Shown: positions 15,948-24,467, counted from the first letter of the stretch. The stretch: DNA of 64,000 nt from an uncultured Eggerthella sp. (GCA_958431815.1 CAUASB010000003.1:62001-126000), one strand, 5' to 3'. Translations and numbers: made by a program. Notes: a model not told the origin generated them from the sequence alone.

Positions 15948-16925
15948 CTATTCTTCAACGAGCCTGTCGAGCACCGCGGGAATGGAAAGCCCCGAGGCTT
16001 CGCACGCGGCACTGAACACCGAGCGTTCCGCCAAGCTCGGCGTCACATCGACTTCAAGCACCTGCGCCTGGGCCCCGTCCCAAATCAGATCGACGATGCC
16101 GTAGCCCTCCATGCCGAATGCGCGGTACACCTCAAGCGCCGCGCGCTCGATCTCGGAACGGATGGCCTGCGCCGTTGCCTCGTCGCTGGAAAGTGACTCC
16201 AAGCGGATGGGCGCGTAAAAGTCGACCGCGTTGCTGCCCAGGCGAGCATCCGTGAGGTACAGGCCCTTGCGAGGAACGATTTCCACCGGCGGCAGGGCAT
16301 GGGCATCCCAACCGGAGCCCAAAATGCATACCGAGACTTCTACCCCCTCAGCCCATTGCTGGACAATGACCTCGTCATCGAACGTAAACGCATCGCGAAT
16401 AGCATCGCGCAGTTCTTCTTTGCTGTTCACTTTGTGCACGCCGTAAGCAAGTCCGCCACATGCAGGCTTTACTGCCAGCAGATAGCCTCCAGGCACACGA
16501 TCCTCAAACAGGTCGATGGCATCAAACGCTCCCAGCTCGGCAAAAGCCGCCTTTGAAAAGCAGAACCCCTGCGGCCAAGAGGCAACGGTCTGTTCACCCG
16601 AAAAATCGCATGCCGTCTGCATATGCGCAGGTAACAAGCTTTTGTCAGACGTTGTACGACATACTTCGGCGCTCGAGCCAACGTAAGGAATGTCCAAAAA
16701 TTCCAGCAGCCCCTGAAGCGTGCCATCTTCACCTGCCTTGCCAGGCACGGCTACGATGCACGCATCTGGGCGCTCGGCGCGAAGCGTTGCAACAAGATCT
16801 TCCGAAACGTCAACGGCTACCGGCGTATGCCCCGCCTTCTCCAATGCGGCGATAATGCGCTTGCCGTTTTCCAACGAGGCTTCGCGTTCGGTAGACGCGC
16901 CTCCCATAAGAACTGCGATTTTCAT
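15948..16925 (-). CDS. D-alanine--D-alanine ligase-like ATP-grasp enzyme (divergent active site)
   Basis: 325 residues, normal Ddl length. The N-terminal Ddl motif is clear (VLMGGASTEREASLENG), as is GEDGTLQGLLEFLDIPYVGS. The remaining active-site loops depart from the family: KPACGGLAYGV instead of KPxxxGSSxGV, YLTDARLGS instead of YxYxAKYxxG, and EVDVTPSLAE instead of EVNTxPGMT, so the usual Mg-binding Asn is Asp and the Ser pair is Leu-Ala. It may be a lineage-specific Ddl or a related ligase with another substrate. The gene is preceded by a 175-bp inverted-repeat region and is monocistronic. Confidence 0.75.
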   Translation of the reverse strand: MKIAVLMGGASTEREASLENGKRIIAALEKAGHTPVAVDVSEDLVATLRAERPDACIVAVPGKAGEDGTLQGLLEFLDIPYVGSSAEVCRTTSDKSLLPAHMQTACDFSGEQTVASWPQGFCFSKAAFAELGAFDAIDLFEDRVPGGYLLAVKPACGGLAYGVHKVNSKEELRDAIRDAFTFDDEVIVQQWAEGVEVSVCILGSGWDAHALPPVEIVPRKGLYLTDARLGSNAVDFYAPIRLESLSSDEATAQAIRSEIERAALEVYRAFGMEGYGIVDLIWDGAQAQVLEVDVTPSLAERSVFSAACEASGLSIPAVLDRLVEE

Positions 16926-16956
16926 GATGGTCCCCCTTCGAACACCAATTCAAAAC

Positions 16957-17132
16957 CTTGTTTGCCACTTTGGGCCTGCCGGAAAAGTCAGACCCGAATT
17001 GCCCTCCTGCCCCCCTGTGCGGCCTACAAAGCTTTCCCTTTGCTGCGGGAAACACGCCGTAGGCACGCGGAGAAAACCCATCGAACGCAAAAACGCGCAC
17101 GTAGGGCATCTTGGGGCAAAGTGCCAAACAAG
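16957..17132. repeat. Long nested inverted repeat upstream of the Ddl-like gene
   Basis: Outer arms CTTGTTTGCCACTTTGGGCC (16957-16976) and GGGGCAAAGTGCCAAACAAG (17113-17132) pair at 17 of 20 positions. Inner arms GCCTAC/GTAGGC (17022-17027, 17059-17064) and TTTCCC/GGGAAA nest inside. Architecture resembles the other intergenic palindromes here but the sequence is not obviously related. Confidence 0.65.
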
Positions 17133-17174
17133 ACGAATGTTCCCTTCCATCATAAAGGACAAACGTGTTGCGCA

Positions 17175-17636
17175 TCAGCCACGCAGCTGGATAAGGGCCC
17201 TGTTCAGGAATTCAAGCGAACGAGTTAGGGTATCGAGCGCCACCAGGTCGTCTTCATAGGAAAAGGCAACGTTGGCTACGAGCTCGTTTTCGGCGCTCCA
17301 CTGCGTAGTGCCGGTGAACACGCGGTCGGCGTCTTTCGCCGCGCGCGTTTGCGCGTCGATAACCAAGTGTTCCAACAAGTGAGGCGTTGAAGTGCGCTTC
17401 ATCACGGAAGCGAACATGGGCCCCACATTGTTGCGGCACGCATGCTGGCCCAACGTTGGCGCATAATGCAGCGCCGCCTGGATAAGGGCTTCGTCGGTTT
17501 CCTCGTAGCGCTTCGCCGCAACGGCAACAGAGACTTCCACCCTATCGGGGCGCACCCGCACGCGCAAAGCACGAAGGGGCAGCACCGCATGGTGCGCCCC
17601 TTCGCATGAAGATGGTTCGATATTGCACTCGGTCAT
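17175..17636 (-). CDS. Unknown protein resembling the cyanophycin synthetase N-terminal domain
   Basis: 153 residues. After a short tail it has a beta-alpha region and then PTLGQHACRNNVGPMF followed by TSTPHLLEHLVIDAQTRA and a final VANVAFSYEDDLVALDTLTRSLEFL. This recalls, from memory of the family, the PSLxxHxC...GGF...G(T)xxxHxxEHxxLxLQ and xxYxEExxGxxA pattern of the N-terminal domain of cyanophycin synthetase (CphA), here without ATP-grasp or Mur-ligase domains. Function unknown. It starts inside the stop of the upstream membrane gene (ATGA, 4-bp overlap) and closes a serS-containing operon next to a Ddl-like ATP-grasp gene. Confidence 0.6.
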   Translation of the reverse strand: MTECNIEPSSCEGAHHAVLPLRALRVRVRPDRVEVSVAVAAKRYEETDEALIQAALHYAPTLGQHACRNNVGPMFASVMKRTSTPHLLEHLVIDAQTRAAKDADRVFTGTTQWSAENELVANVAFSYEDDLVALDTLTRSLEFLNRALIQLRG

Positions 17637-18268
17637 TGCCGCTTCACTAACTTGGTTGAAGCTTTCCCCTGTTCAGCATCGGGGTTTTCTTCGGTAAGCA
17701 CCAGTGTGGTGCGATCAGGAGAAAAGGCGTAAGAGCCCGACCCTGAATATTTGCCGAACGAAAAGCTGATGGTTTTGTTGAACGTGTCAAGCGAATATGA
17801 GTAGGCAACGTCGCTGTTCATCTGTATCTGGGAATCGGTTACGGTGATGGCAACGTCGCTGCCGTCCACCACCCAGGTACCCTGAATGTCCGCCGAATCG
17901 TCGTAGCGGAACCACTGGTTCCACGAAAGCAGACCAGTGGCAACGGCAAGCACAACGACTATCGAGCAGGCAATGATCACGAAACGGCGTGAAAGGCGGC
18001 GCTTCTTCTTGTCCGATGCACTCTTGCGCGGCGTGCCTGTTTTCTCCGATACGGAATCAGTTTCCACATTCAAGGAAGATTTCGCCTTCTTGCCCGCAGG
18101 AACAGAAGGACGCGGCACCCGACGTGCTGCGTCCTTCAAAGGGTCCTGCGATGGCGAAGGCGCCGGCGCTTCCGCTTTATCCGCAGGATAAGCGGGTGCC
18201 GGAGCCTTGGAAACCTTCACTTTGCGCCCCACTACCGAAGGGCGCTTGCTTGTGTTCTTTTCTGCCAT
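17633..18268 (-). CDS. Single-pass membrane protein with small extracytoplasmic beta domain
   Basis: 211 residues. A long Lys/Pro/Ala-rich cytoplasmic segment (1-95) ending in KKKRRLSRR is followed by one membrane helix (about 96-117) and an outer domain of about 90 residues (IQGTWVVDGSDVAITVTDSQIQM...), whose GTW opening and alternating beta pattern resemble small lipocalin-like domains. I do not recognise a specific family. It begins 15 bp after the serS stop and overlaps the next gene by 4 bp. Confidence 0.75.
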   Translation of the reverse strand: MAEKNTSKRPSVVGRKVKVSKAPAPAYPADKAEAPAPSPSQDPLKDAARRVPRPSVPAGKKAKSSLNVETDSVSEKTGTPRKSASDKKKRRLSRRFVIIACSIVVVLAVATGLLSWNQWFRYDDSADIQGTWVVDGSDVAITVTDSQIQMNSDVAYSYSLDTFNKTISFSFGKYSGSGSYAFSPDRTTLVLTEENPDAEQGKASTKLVKRQ

Positions 18269-18283
18269 GCCTTCGGGTTAGCC

Positions 18284-19567
18284 CTAGCGGATAACCTCGA
18301 TGCCGCCCATGTAGGGAACCAGGACATCGGGAACCTTGATGGAGCCGTCCGCCTGCTGGTAGTTCTCGATAACAGCAGCCATGGTACGGCCCACTGCCAG
18401 GCCGGAACCATTAAGGGTGTGAACCAGACGCGTGCCCTTGAAGTTTTCAGGGTCGCGATACTTGATGTTGGCGCGGCGTGCCTGGAAATCCTCGCAGTTG
18501 GAGCAGGAGGAAATTTCCTTGTAAGCATTGTAGGAAGGCAGCCATACCTCCAAGTCGTAGGTCTTGGCAGCGGAGAATCCGATGTCACCGGTGCACAGGC
18601 TGATAACGCGATACGGCAAGCCCAGGAGCTGCAGAATGTTCTCGGCGTCGGCAACCATGGATTCCAGGTCGTCGTAGCTTTCCTCGGGCTTGGCGTACTT
18701 CACCATTTCAACCTTGTCGAACTGGTGAACACGAATAAGGCCGCGCGTGTCGCGACCCGCAGAGCCGGCCTCTTCGCGGAAGCACGGCGTGAAGGCGCAG
18801 TACTTCAGGGGCAGCTGGTCGGCTTCAAGCACTTCGCCGGAATGGATGTTGGTGAGCTGAACCTCGGCGGTAGGAATGAGGTACATGCCCTCACGCGTTT
18901 TGAACAGGTCGTCTTCGAACTTAGGAAGCTGGCCGGTGCCGGTAAGCGTGTTGGCATTTGCCATGGCCGGACACCACCATTCCTTGTAGCCACGGGAAAT
19001 GTGCGTGTCGGCCATGAAGTTGATAAGGGCGCGTTCCAGGCGAGCACCCAAGCCGCCCAGCAGCACGAAACGGCTGCCTGCCAGCTTAACGGCGCGCTCG
19101 GCATCGATGATGCCCAGCTCTGCGCCCAAATCCCAGTGCGGCTTCATTTCGATGCCCTCTGCCTCGAAGTTGCGCGGGGTGCCCCAGCGACGAACCTCGG
19201 GGTTGTCGTTTTCGTCCTTGCCTACCGGCGTGGAATCGGCCGGCATGTTCGGTGTAGCAAGCAGCAAGTTGTGCAGCTCTTCGTCGGCGGCAGCACGCTG
19301 GGCGCTGTACGTGGCGATTTGATCTTTAAGCTGGGAAACCTCGGCCTTGGCAGCTTCGGCTTCTTCCTTCTTGCCTTCGCCCATCAATTTGCCGATGGAC
19401 TTGGAAAGAGCGTTGCGCTTGGCCTGGAGCTCTTCTTCCTTGGCAATTGAAGCACGGCGTGACTCGTCCAATTCCTGGAAGCGCGCGGAATCCCACGTGT
19501 GGTTGCGATTCTGCATCGCAGTAGCGACTTCATCAAGATGTTCGCGGACGAACCGAATGTCTAGCAT
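18284..19567 (-). CDS. serS: Seryl-tRNA synthetase
   Basis: 427 residues, standard length. Charges tRNA-Ser (and tRNA-Sec). The N-terminal coiled-coil arm (about 28-105, Lys/Glu-rich) is followed by the class II core: motif 2 TPCFREEAGSAGRDTRGLIRVHQFDKVE and motif 3 GSGLAVGRTMAAVIENYQ are plain, with the SCSNCEDFQARRANIKYR segment between them. The start ATG at 19567 follows CGAAAGGGC. First gene of a three-gene set with the membrane protein and the CphA-N-like protein. No T-box leader was recognised upstream. Confidence 0.97.
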   Translation of the reverse strand: MLDIRFVREHLDEVATAMQNRNHTWDSARFQELDESRRASIAKEEELQAKRNALSKSIGKLMGEGKKEEAEAAKAEVSQLKDQIATYSAQRAAADEELHNLLLATPNMPADSTPVGKDENDNPEVRRWGTPRNFEAEGIEMKPHWDLGAELGIIDAERAVKLAGSRFVLLGGLGARLERALINFMADTHISRGYKEWWCPAMANANTLTGTGQLPKFEDDLFKTREGMYLIPTAEVQLTNIHSGEVLEADQLPLKYCAFTPCFREEAGSAGRDTRGLIRVHQFDKVEMVKYAKPEESYDDLESMVADAENILQLLGLPYRVISLCTGDIGFSAAKTYDLEVWLPSYNAYKEISSCSNCEDFQARRANIKYRDPENFKGTRLVHTLNGSGLAVGRTMAAVIENYQQADGSIKVPDVLVPYMGGIEVIR

Positions 19568-19698
19568 GACTGCCCTTTCGACGTGCTTTATACGGCATGT
19601 TTCCGTTTGAAAACAGTAGCGCTAGTATACTCTTATTCACCCAGCACGCGCAGGCGGCTTGCCCGTTCGCGCAATGAACAAATCCGCGAAAGGAAACC

Positions 19699-19881
19699 AT
19701 GGACTTCGCCGAGCTCTACCATTTCCTGTTTGAAACCATCGAAGGCATCGGATGCCTTATCCTGGCGTGCCTGGTTCTTACCACCATCATCGCGGCTGTT
19801 TTGGAGTACCGCACCCGCAAAACATTCAAAGACCGCGGGGAAAAGCAGGACGACGACTGGAAGTTCGACGACAAGGAGTAG
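19699..19881 (+). CDS. Small single-pass membrane protein
   Basis: 60 residues: a short acidic start, one membrane helix (about 15-36, GIGCLILACLVLTTIIAAVLEY), and a charged cytoplasmic tail ending DDDWKFDDKE. GAAAGGAAACC precedes the ATG and a TATACT -10-like hexamer lies at 19626-19631. It is divergent from serS. Family unknown. The coding character is reasonable but rests on hydropathy and the ribosome site. Its stop is 7 bp before the large palindromic element at 19889. Confidence 0.65.
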   Translation: MDFAELYHFLFETIEGIGCLILACLVLTTIIAAVLEYRTRKTFKDRGEKQDDDWKFDDKE

Positions 19882-19888
19882 CTTCCCC

Positions 19889-20106
19889 GTTGGCGCCAGG
19901 GCGTTGCCTCTCGCGCCTCTCTGGAGCGCGGTTCGAAAGGAATTGCCCAAAAGAAATCGCCCCAGGTATTCGATCGAAGATTCAGGGACATGACGAACCA
20001 TGCGTCGAACCAATCTTCGCGATTTCATTCACTGATGTAACAAGCAATTTCTTGAGAACCGAAACGGGCGGAAGCGAAGCGCGAGAGGCAACGCCCTGGC
20101 GCCAAC
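19889..20106. repeat. Long palindromic element, family A copy 1 (218 bp)
   Basis: Perfect 28-bp outer arms (19889-19916 and 20079-20106, beginning GTTGGCGCCAGGGCG) enclose a further imperfect palindrome: AATTGC/GCAATT, GAAATCGC/GCGATTTC and a centre with GAACCATGCGTCGAACCA. The core matches the element at 34781-34989, but the outer arms differ in sequence while keeping complementarity. It lies between convergent genes (the 60-aa gene and the MFS gene). Confidence 0.85.
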
Positions 20107-20119
20107 GACGGCAGACTTT

Positions 20120-21352
20120 CTAGCTATCCCCCAACATGGGCGGCATGGCGCGCAGGAACAAAAAGCCGATAACGAACAGCACCGCCAGGGAAAGCACGCC
20201 AAACGATGAGCTGCCGGTAAGTTGCGTGAACGCGCTAACCAAGAATGTGCCCAAGACGGCAGCATACTTGCCGAAGATATCGAAAAATCCGTAGTACTCG
20301 TTGGCGCGCTCCTTCGGAATGAGCTTGCCGTACTCTGAGCGGGAAAGCGCTTGAATGCCTCCCTGGAACAAGCCCACGCAAATAGCCAGGACCCAAAACT
20401 CCGCCGCACTTTTCAGGAAAAACGCAGCGAACAGCACAATGCAGATGTAGGCGCCCACGCCCACTTTCAGCATGCGCTTGGTGCCGAAGCGCTTCGCTAG
20501 ATTACCGTAGGCGATGGCGGAAGGGAACGCCACGAACTGCGTTACCAAAAGCGCCAGCACCAGCTGCGTTGAGTCAATGCCCAAATCAGTGCCGTAGCTG
20601 GTAGACATCTTGATTACCGTATGCACGCCATCGATGTAGAAGAAGAACGCCAGCATGAAGAACAGCAGGCGCTTGTCGCGCATGATGCTCTTCATCGTCT
20701 GCTTCAGGCCGGAAAGCGTGGTACGCAAAACGTGGTCGGAGCGCTTCTTGCCATGCAGCTGCTTCACGTTCTTGGCAACGGGAATGGTGAAGGCTATCCA
20801 CCACACCGCGGTGATAATAAAGGCGATTTTCATGCCCAATGCCGCATCGATGCCGAAGTTCGAGCCACCCAATACCACCGCCAGGCACGCAATGAAGGGG
20901 ATGCACGAGCCGATGTAGCCCCAGGCGTACCCGTGTGAAGAAACCTTGTCGTAGCGATCTTCCGTGGTGGCATCCACCAAGAAGGCATCGTAGAACACCA
21001 TCGAGCCGTTCAGCATGATGGCTGAAATCACGTACACCACCAAAAACGGAAGGGCCTGATCGGGGATGCCCAATGCAGCGCAGGCAACGGCGCCCGTTCC
21101 CGCAAACCCCACCAAGAACTTCTTCTTGTTACCCGCCAAATCGGCCAAACTGCCGAGCACCGGCATAAGCAGCGCCAGCACCAAAGAAGCCACCGTTTCG
21201 GCATAACCCCAGGCCACAACCACAGAAGAACCAGGTTCAGCAAGGGATGCGAAATACACAGGAATCAACGCCGTGGAAAGCATGACAAAGGCCGAATTGC
21301 CCACATCGTAAAGAACCCAGCTCATCTCTTTCTTCGTGAGCCCGAATGCCAT
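20120..21352 (-). CDS. MFS transporter, UMF1/Atg22 type
   Basis: 410 residues from the ATG at 21352 (AAAGGG upstream; the longer frame extends into the neighbouring promoter). About 11-12 membrane helices. The opening KKEMSWVLYDVGNSAFVMLSTALIPVYF is the Atg22/UMF1 signature (WxxYDxxNSxF), followed by LMPVLGSLADLAGNKKKFL, an MFS A-like motif, and SSHGYAWGYIGSCIPF. Vacuolar Atg22 exports amino acids; bacterial members are unassigned. Divergent from the phospholipase-like gene at 21473. Confidence 0.88.
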   Translation of the reverse strand: MAFGLTKKEMSWVLYDVGNSAFVMLSTALIPVYFASLAEPGSSVVVAWGYAETVASLVLALLMPVLGSLADLAGNKKKFLVGFAGTGAVACAALGIPDQALPFLVVYVISAIMLNGSMVFYDAFLVDATTEDRYDKVSSHGYAWGYIGSCIPFIACLAVVLGGSNFGIDAALGMKIAFIITAVWWIAFTIPVAKNVKQLHGKKRSDHVLRTTLSGLKQTMKSIMRDKRLLFFMLAFFFYIDGVHTVIKMSTSYGTDLGIDSTQLVLALLVTQFVAFPSAIAYGNLAKRFGTKRMLKVGVGAYICIVLFAAFFLKSAAEFWVLAICVGLFQGGIQALSRSEYGKLIPKERANEYYGFFDIFGKYAAVLGTFLVSAFTQLTGSSSFGVLSLAVLFVIGFLFLRAMPPMLGDS

Positions 21353-21433
21353 AACCGTTACCCTTTCGCCATTGAACACACGCCCATTTGGTCGCATCAT
21401 GAAACGGTCACCAGTATACGGTGCGCCTGTACG

Positions 21434-21450
21434 GGATATCTGAAATATCC
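21434..21450. promoter_or_regulatory. Small dyad in the MFS/phospholipase divergent promoter
   Basis: GGATAT-ctgaa-ATATCC, 6-bp perfect arms, 23 bp before the phospholipase-like ATG. Weak on its own; could be an operator. Confidence 0.35.
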
Positions 21451-21472
21451 GTAAACATTCGAAGGGGTCCAT

Positions 21473-22414
21473 ATGCCTGCGATCATCACCCACGACCAGT
21501 TCGGACGCGAAGCGCTGGAAAAAGCCGCTTCCACCGTTGTTTCCACCAAGCAGGAAAAAGAAGCCTTCCTGCTGGGCAATCAAGGCCCCGACCCGCTGTT
21601 CTACTGCGTGGCAAATCCCACTACCGCCAAATATCACGCGCTTGGCAGCAAAATGCACCATGAAGACCCAAGCGCGCTCATTTATTCAATGGCAAAGAGC
21701 CTGGTGTACTTGCCCACTGCAGTGCACCCTTTGGCGAAGGCGTACATTGCAGGCTTCCTGTGCCATTACCTGCTTGATAGGGCAGAGCATCCGCTGGTGT
21801 ACGCGCAGCAATTCGCCTTGTGCGATGCCGGCATCGACGGGCTCAGCGAAAAGGACGGCTCGGAAGTGCACGCCATCATCGAAAGCGACTTGGACGAGAT
21901 GATGCTGTGGACGCGCACAGGCAAAACGGTGGCCACGTTCGACCCGCACAAGGAAATCCTCAAAGCCGACCGGCAAACGCTCGCCATCATTTCTTACGTG
22001 ATATGCATGACGGTCCGCGATGCTTACGGTGAGAAAATTCCAGCCAATCTGTTCTCGAAAAGCGTTTTGAGCTTCCGACACATACAGCACGTGTTCCATT
22101 CGCCACGTGGCATCAAGCGCACGGCGCTGGGCAATATCGAGCGCGCCTTCCGCAAGCATTCGTTCGTGCAGGCCATGAGCCACCGTGCCGTTGAGCTGGA
22201 CGAAAGCGAGTTCGACAACCACCAGCATGCCGCTTGGATAAACCCCTTCACAAAAACGGTGAGCACCGCCAGCTTCCAAGACTTGTTCAACCAGGCTCTG
22301 GAGCAAGCAATGGCAGCCATCCCCGAGATAACTTCCAAGGACTTCACCATGGAACAAGCCCGCGCGCTTACGCAAGGGTTGAACTTCTCGGGCGATCCCA
22401 TCTCAGGGTGCTAA
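21473..22414 (+). CDS. Zinc-dependent phospholipase C family protein
   Basis: 313 residues. The opening ITHDQFGREAL, then LLGNQGPDPLFYC and GFLCHYLLDRAEHPLVY, carries the His/Asp ligand pattern of the zinc-dependent phospholipase C fold (PF00882: THxxxG, GxxxPD, GxxxHxxxD). No secretion signal is visible, so it acts in the cytoplasm if active. Bacterial members of this group have no settled substrate. AAGGGG precedes the ATG. The gene ends at a bidirectional terminator facing the kinase gene. Confidence 0.82.
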   Translation: MPAIITHDQFGREALEKAASTVVSTKQEKEAFLLGNQGPDPLFYCVANPTTAKYHALGSKMHHEDPSALIYSMAKSLVYLPTAVHPLAKAYIAGFLCHYLLDRAEHPLVYAQQFALCDAGIDGLSEKDGSEVHAIIESDLDEMMLWTRTGKTVATFDPHKEILKADRQTLAIISYVICMTVRDAYGEKIPANLFSKSVLSFRHIQHVFHSPRGIKRTALGNIERAFRKHSFVQAMSHRAVELDESEFDNHQHAAWINPFTKTVSTASFQDLFNQALEQAMAAIPEITSKDFTMEQARALTQGLNFSGDPISGC

Positions 22415-22447
22415 CAGCACAACCCGTTTCAACCCTTTCCAACACAC

Positions 22448-22484
22448 AAAGCGTCCAAGGAGAACAGACCTCCTTGGACGCTTT
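22448..22484. terminator. Bidirectional terminator
   Basis: A 14-bp perfect stem AAGCGTCCAAGGAG, flanked by AAA and TTTT, between the convergent phospholipase-like and kinase genes. Confidence 0.9.
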
Positions 22485-22487
22485 TGA

Positions 22488-24467
22488 TTATTCGGCCTCT
22501 TCGAAAGCGCGCGAAGGAGCCGCCGTGCAGGCAAGCGCCACGGAAACCACAAGGGCCGCAATAACGGGAACGAGCGCCAGCGGGTTCGTCAGCAACGAGG
22601 CACCCGCACTGTCGGCCAGCGATCCCAACACCACAGCGGCAATTTCCAATGCGCCGGCAAGGGCCATGCCCACCGTGCACCAAAGGCGTTTTCCTGTACC
22701 GCACAAAGCCGAAGAAACAACTGCGGCACCCACCCATGCCGCAATGGTAATCCAGGTAGAAGGCGTGATGAGCATGCCCGCCGCCAGGTCTTGGATGCTT
22801 CCGCCAAAAGGCACCAGGGCGCACGAAACCGCATTCCACCCCAAAAGGGAACACGACCCCAAACCCGCAAGCGCCAGTGCCAAAAACGCCGCAAACAAAG
22901 ACGTTATTGCCGCATCGCGCGGACGCAGCACGTAGCCTGCAATAAAAGGCATAAGCGGCGCAAACCCGAACGATCCGATAAGGACCGGCAGCAGGGCCAC
23001 ATTCGACGCTTCATGCGAATGCCTGCCCGAAAAGTACCACCACGCGCCGGTGGCAGCCATAATGGCCACGCCCAGAACGGGAGAACCGAACACGCAAAGC
23101 GTGACGCCGAAAGCCTCGCACACTACCAACGCGCCAATCGAAGGAACCAATGCCGAAAGCAGGGCGCACCCCGCCAGCACACCCCAGGAAACCGGCTTGC
23201 CCCAGGCATCGGGGGCCGCAACGGAATTCACAGTTAAAAAGCCCAGCACCACCGCATTCAGCGCCGCCCATACACGGGAAAGCACTGCCTTCATGCGCGG
23301 CGTAGGGCGCCATGGCTCACGGGGCTCGACGTCAGGCGCCGGAAGCGCAGCAGCTTCTTCCGCCTCTTCTTCCAGCTCGTCGCTTTCTTCCTGGCCCACC
23401 AGGCGCTTCAGCTTGTTGGCACCCTTGCGGGGGCCGCCCAAACAGGGTTGCATCTGCTCGGCGAATTCCTTTACCGTGGCATAGCGCTCGGTAGGGTCGG
23501 GCGAAAGCGCACAGAACATCACGTCGTCGATTTCCGGCGCCAGACCTTCCATGCACAGAGAGGGAATAACCAGCTCAGCATCGTAAATTGCGTCTTCCGC
23601 TTCGGGGACGCTGTTTGCCAAGAAGGGGTTGGAGCCCGCTATCATTTCGTAGGTAAGGCTGGCAAGCGCCCATTCATCGCACCGCTCGCTGACGTTTTCC
23701 TGCTCCATCTGCTCGGGCGGCATGTAGCCGAAGGTGCCACCTTCCGCAGCGCCGTAGCCTGCTTCCCCAGCCAGGCGCGCCAGACCGAAATCGGTCACCT
23801 TCACGTGGCCCTGCTTGTCTATCAGCACGTTTTCGGGTTTGATGTCCAAATGCAGCACGTGATGGGCATGCGCGACCTGCAACGCCTTCGCCACTGCCTT
23901 GAACACCGCTGAAACGATGTCGGGATCGATTTGCTCGTGGTACTCATGCAGCACCTCGGCAAGCGTCATGCCGTCAACGTATTCCAAAATGAGGTAGGCC
24001 ATGCCGTCCTGCACTTCGAAATCGTATACCTGCACGATAGATGAATCGGAGAGCTTCGCCGCCGTGCGCGCTTCGTCGAGCCCCGGCACCGCGGAAGTAT
24101 CCGCCTGGCCCGAGCCCAACAAGATGCTTCCCCCTTCGGGGAACATCCCCGCAGCATCTTCAAGCGGCATGCACTTGATGGCAACACGGCGTTGGATGCG
24201 CGTATCCCACGCAACCACTACCGAGGCAAAGCCGCCCTGCCCCGCTTCACGTTCGGGCAAATAGCGGCCAAGCAGAAGCTCGCCCTGCTGCGTTGGCTGC
24301 TGGTCCTGGATTTCCGGGCAGGAGGCATTTTGCGCATCGTCAGCAGAGCCTTCGCCGGCCAAGGGCGCATCGCTTTCATTGTCCCCTAAAGGCGCAGAAA
24401 GCCGAGCCGGCAGCGTAAGCCACCCGACTCGGCGTGTTCCTGATGTTTTGCCCTGAGGCTTTTGCAA
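22488..24467 (-). CDS. Membrane-anchored Ser/Thr protein kinase
   Basis: 659 residues from a TTG at 24467; AAGGA in the last codons of the larC-like gene is 8 bp upstream, and no in-frame ATG precedes the kinase domain. Domains: disordered acidic N-terminus (1-60), Hanks-type kinase (about 65-345) with GQGGFASV P-loop, catalytic Lys in VAIKCM, catalytic loop HLDIKPENVL (HLD rather than HRD), DFGLARL, and GTFGYMPPEQ, then a Glu-rich linker and about eight hydrophobic helices (about 395-650) in place of PASTA repeats. The non-RD catalytic loop suggests activation-loop-independent control. It sits 4 bp after the larC-like gene. Confidence 0.88.
   Translation of the reverse strand: MQKPQGKTSGTRRVGWLTLPARLSAPLGDNESDAPLAGEGSADDAQNASCPEIQDQQPTQQGELLLGRYLPEREAGQGGFASVVVAWDTRIQRRVAIKCMPLEDAAGMFPEGGSILLGSGQADTSAVPGLDEARTAAKLSDSSIVQVYDFEVQDGMAYLILEYVDGMTLAEVLHEYHEQIDPDIVSAVFKAVAKALQVAHAHHVLHLDIKPENVLIDKQGHVKVTDFGLARLAGEAGYGAAEGGTFGYMPPEQMEQENVSERCDEWALASLTYEMIAGSNPFLANSVPEAEDAIYDAELVIPSLCMEGLAPEIDDVMFCALSPDPTERYATVKEFAEQMQPCLGGPRKGANKLKRLVGQEESDELEEEAEEAAALPAPDVEPREPWRPTPRMKAVLSRVWAALNAVVLGFLTVNSVAAPDAWGKPVSWGVLAGCALLSALVPSIGALVVCEAFGVTLCVFGSPVLGVAIMAATGAWWYFSGRHSHEASNVALLPVLIGSFGFAPLMPFIAGYVLRPRDAAITSLFAAFLALALAGLGSCSLLGWNAVSCALVPFGGSIQDLAAGMLITPSTWITIAAWVGAAVVSSALCGTGKRLWCTVGMALAGALEIAAVVLGSLADSAGASLLTNPLALVPVIAALVVSVALACTAAPSRAFEEAE

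Noticed and set aside
20120..21661. Longer start for the MFS transporter
   Set aside because: The added 103 residues overlap the divergent phospholipase-like gene and lack membrane-protein character; the ATG at 21352 has AAAGGG upstream.
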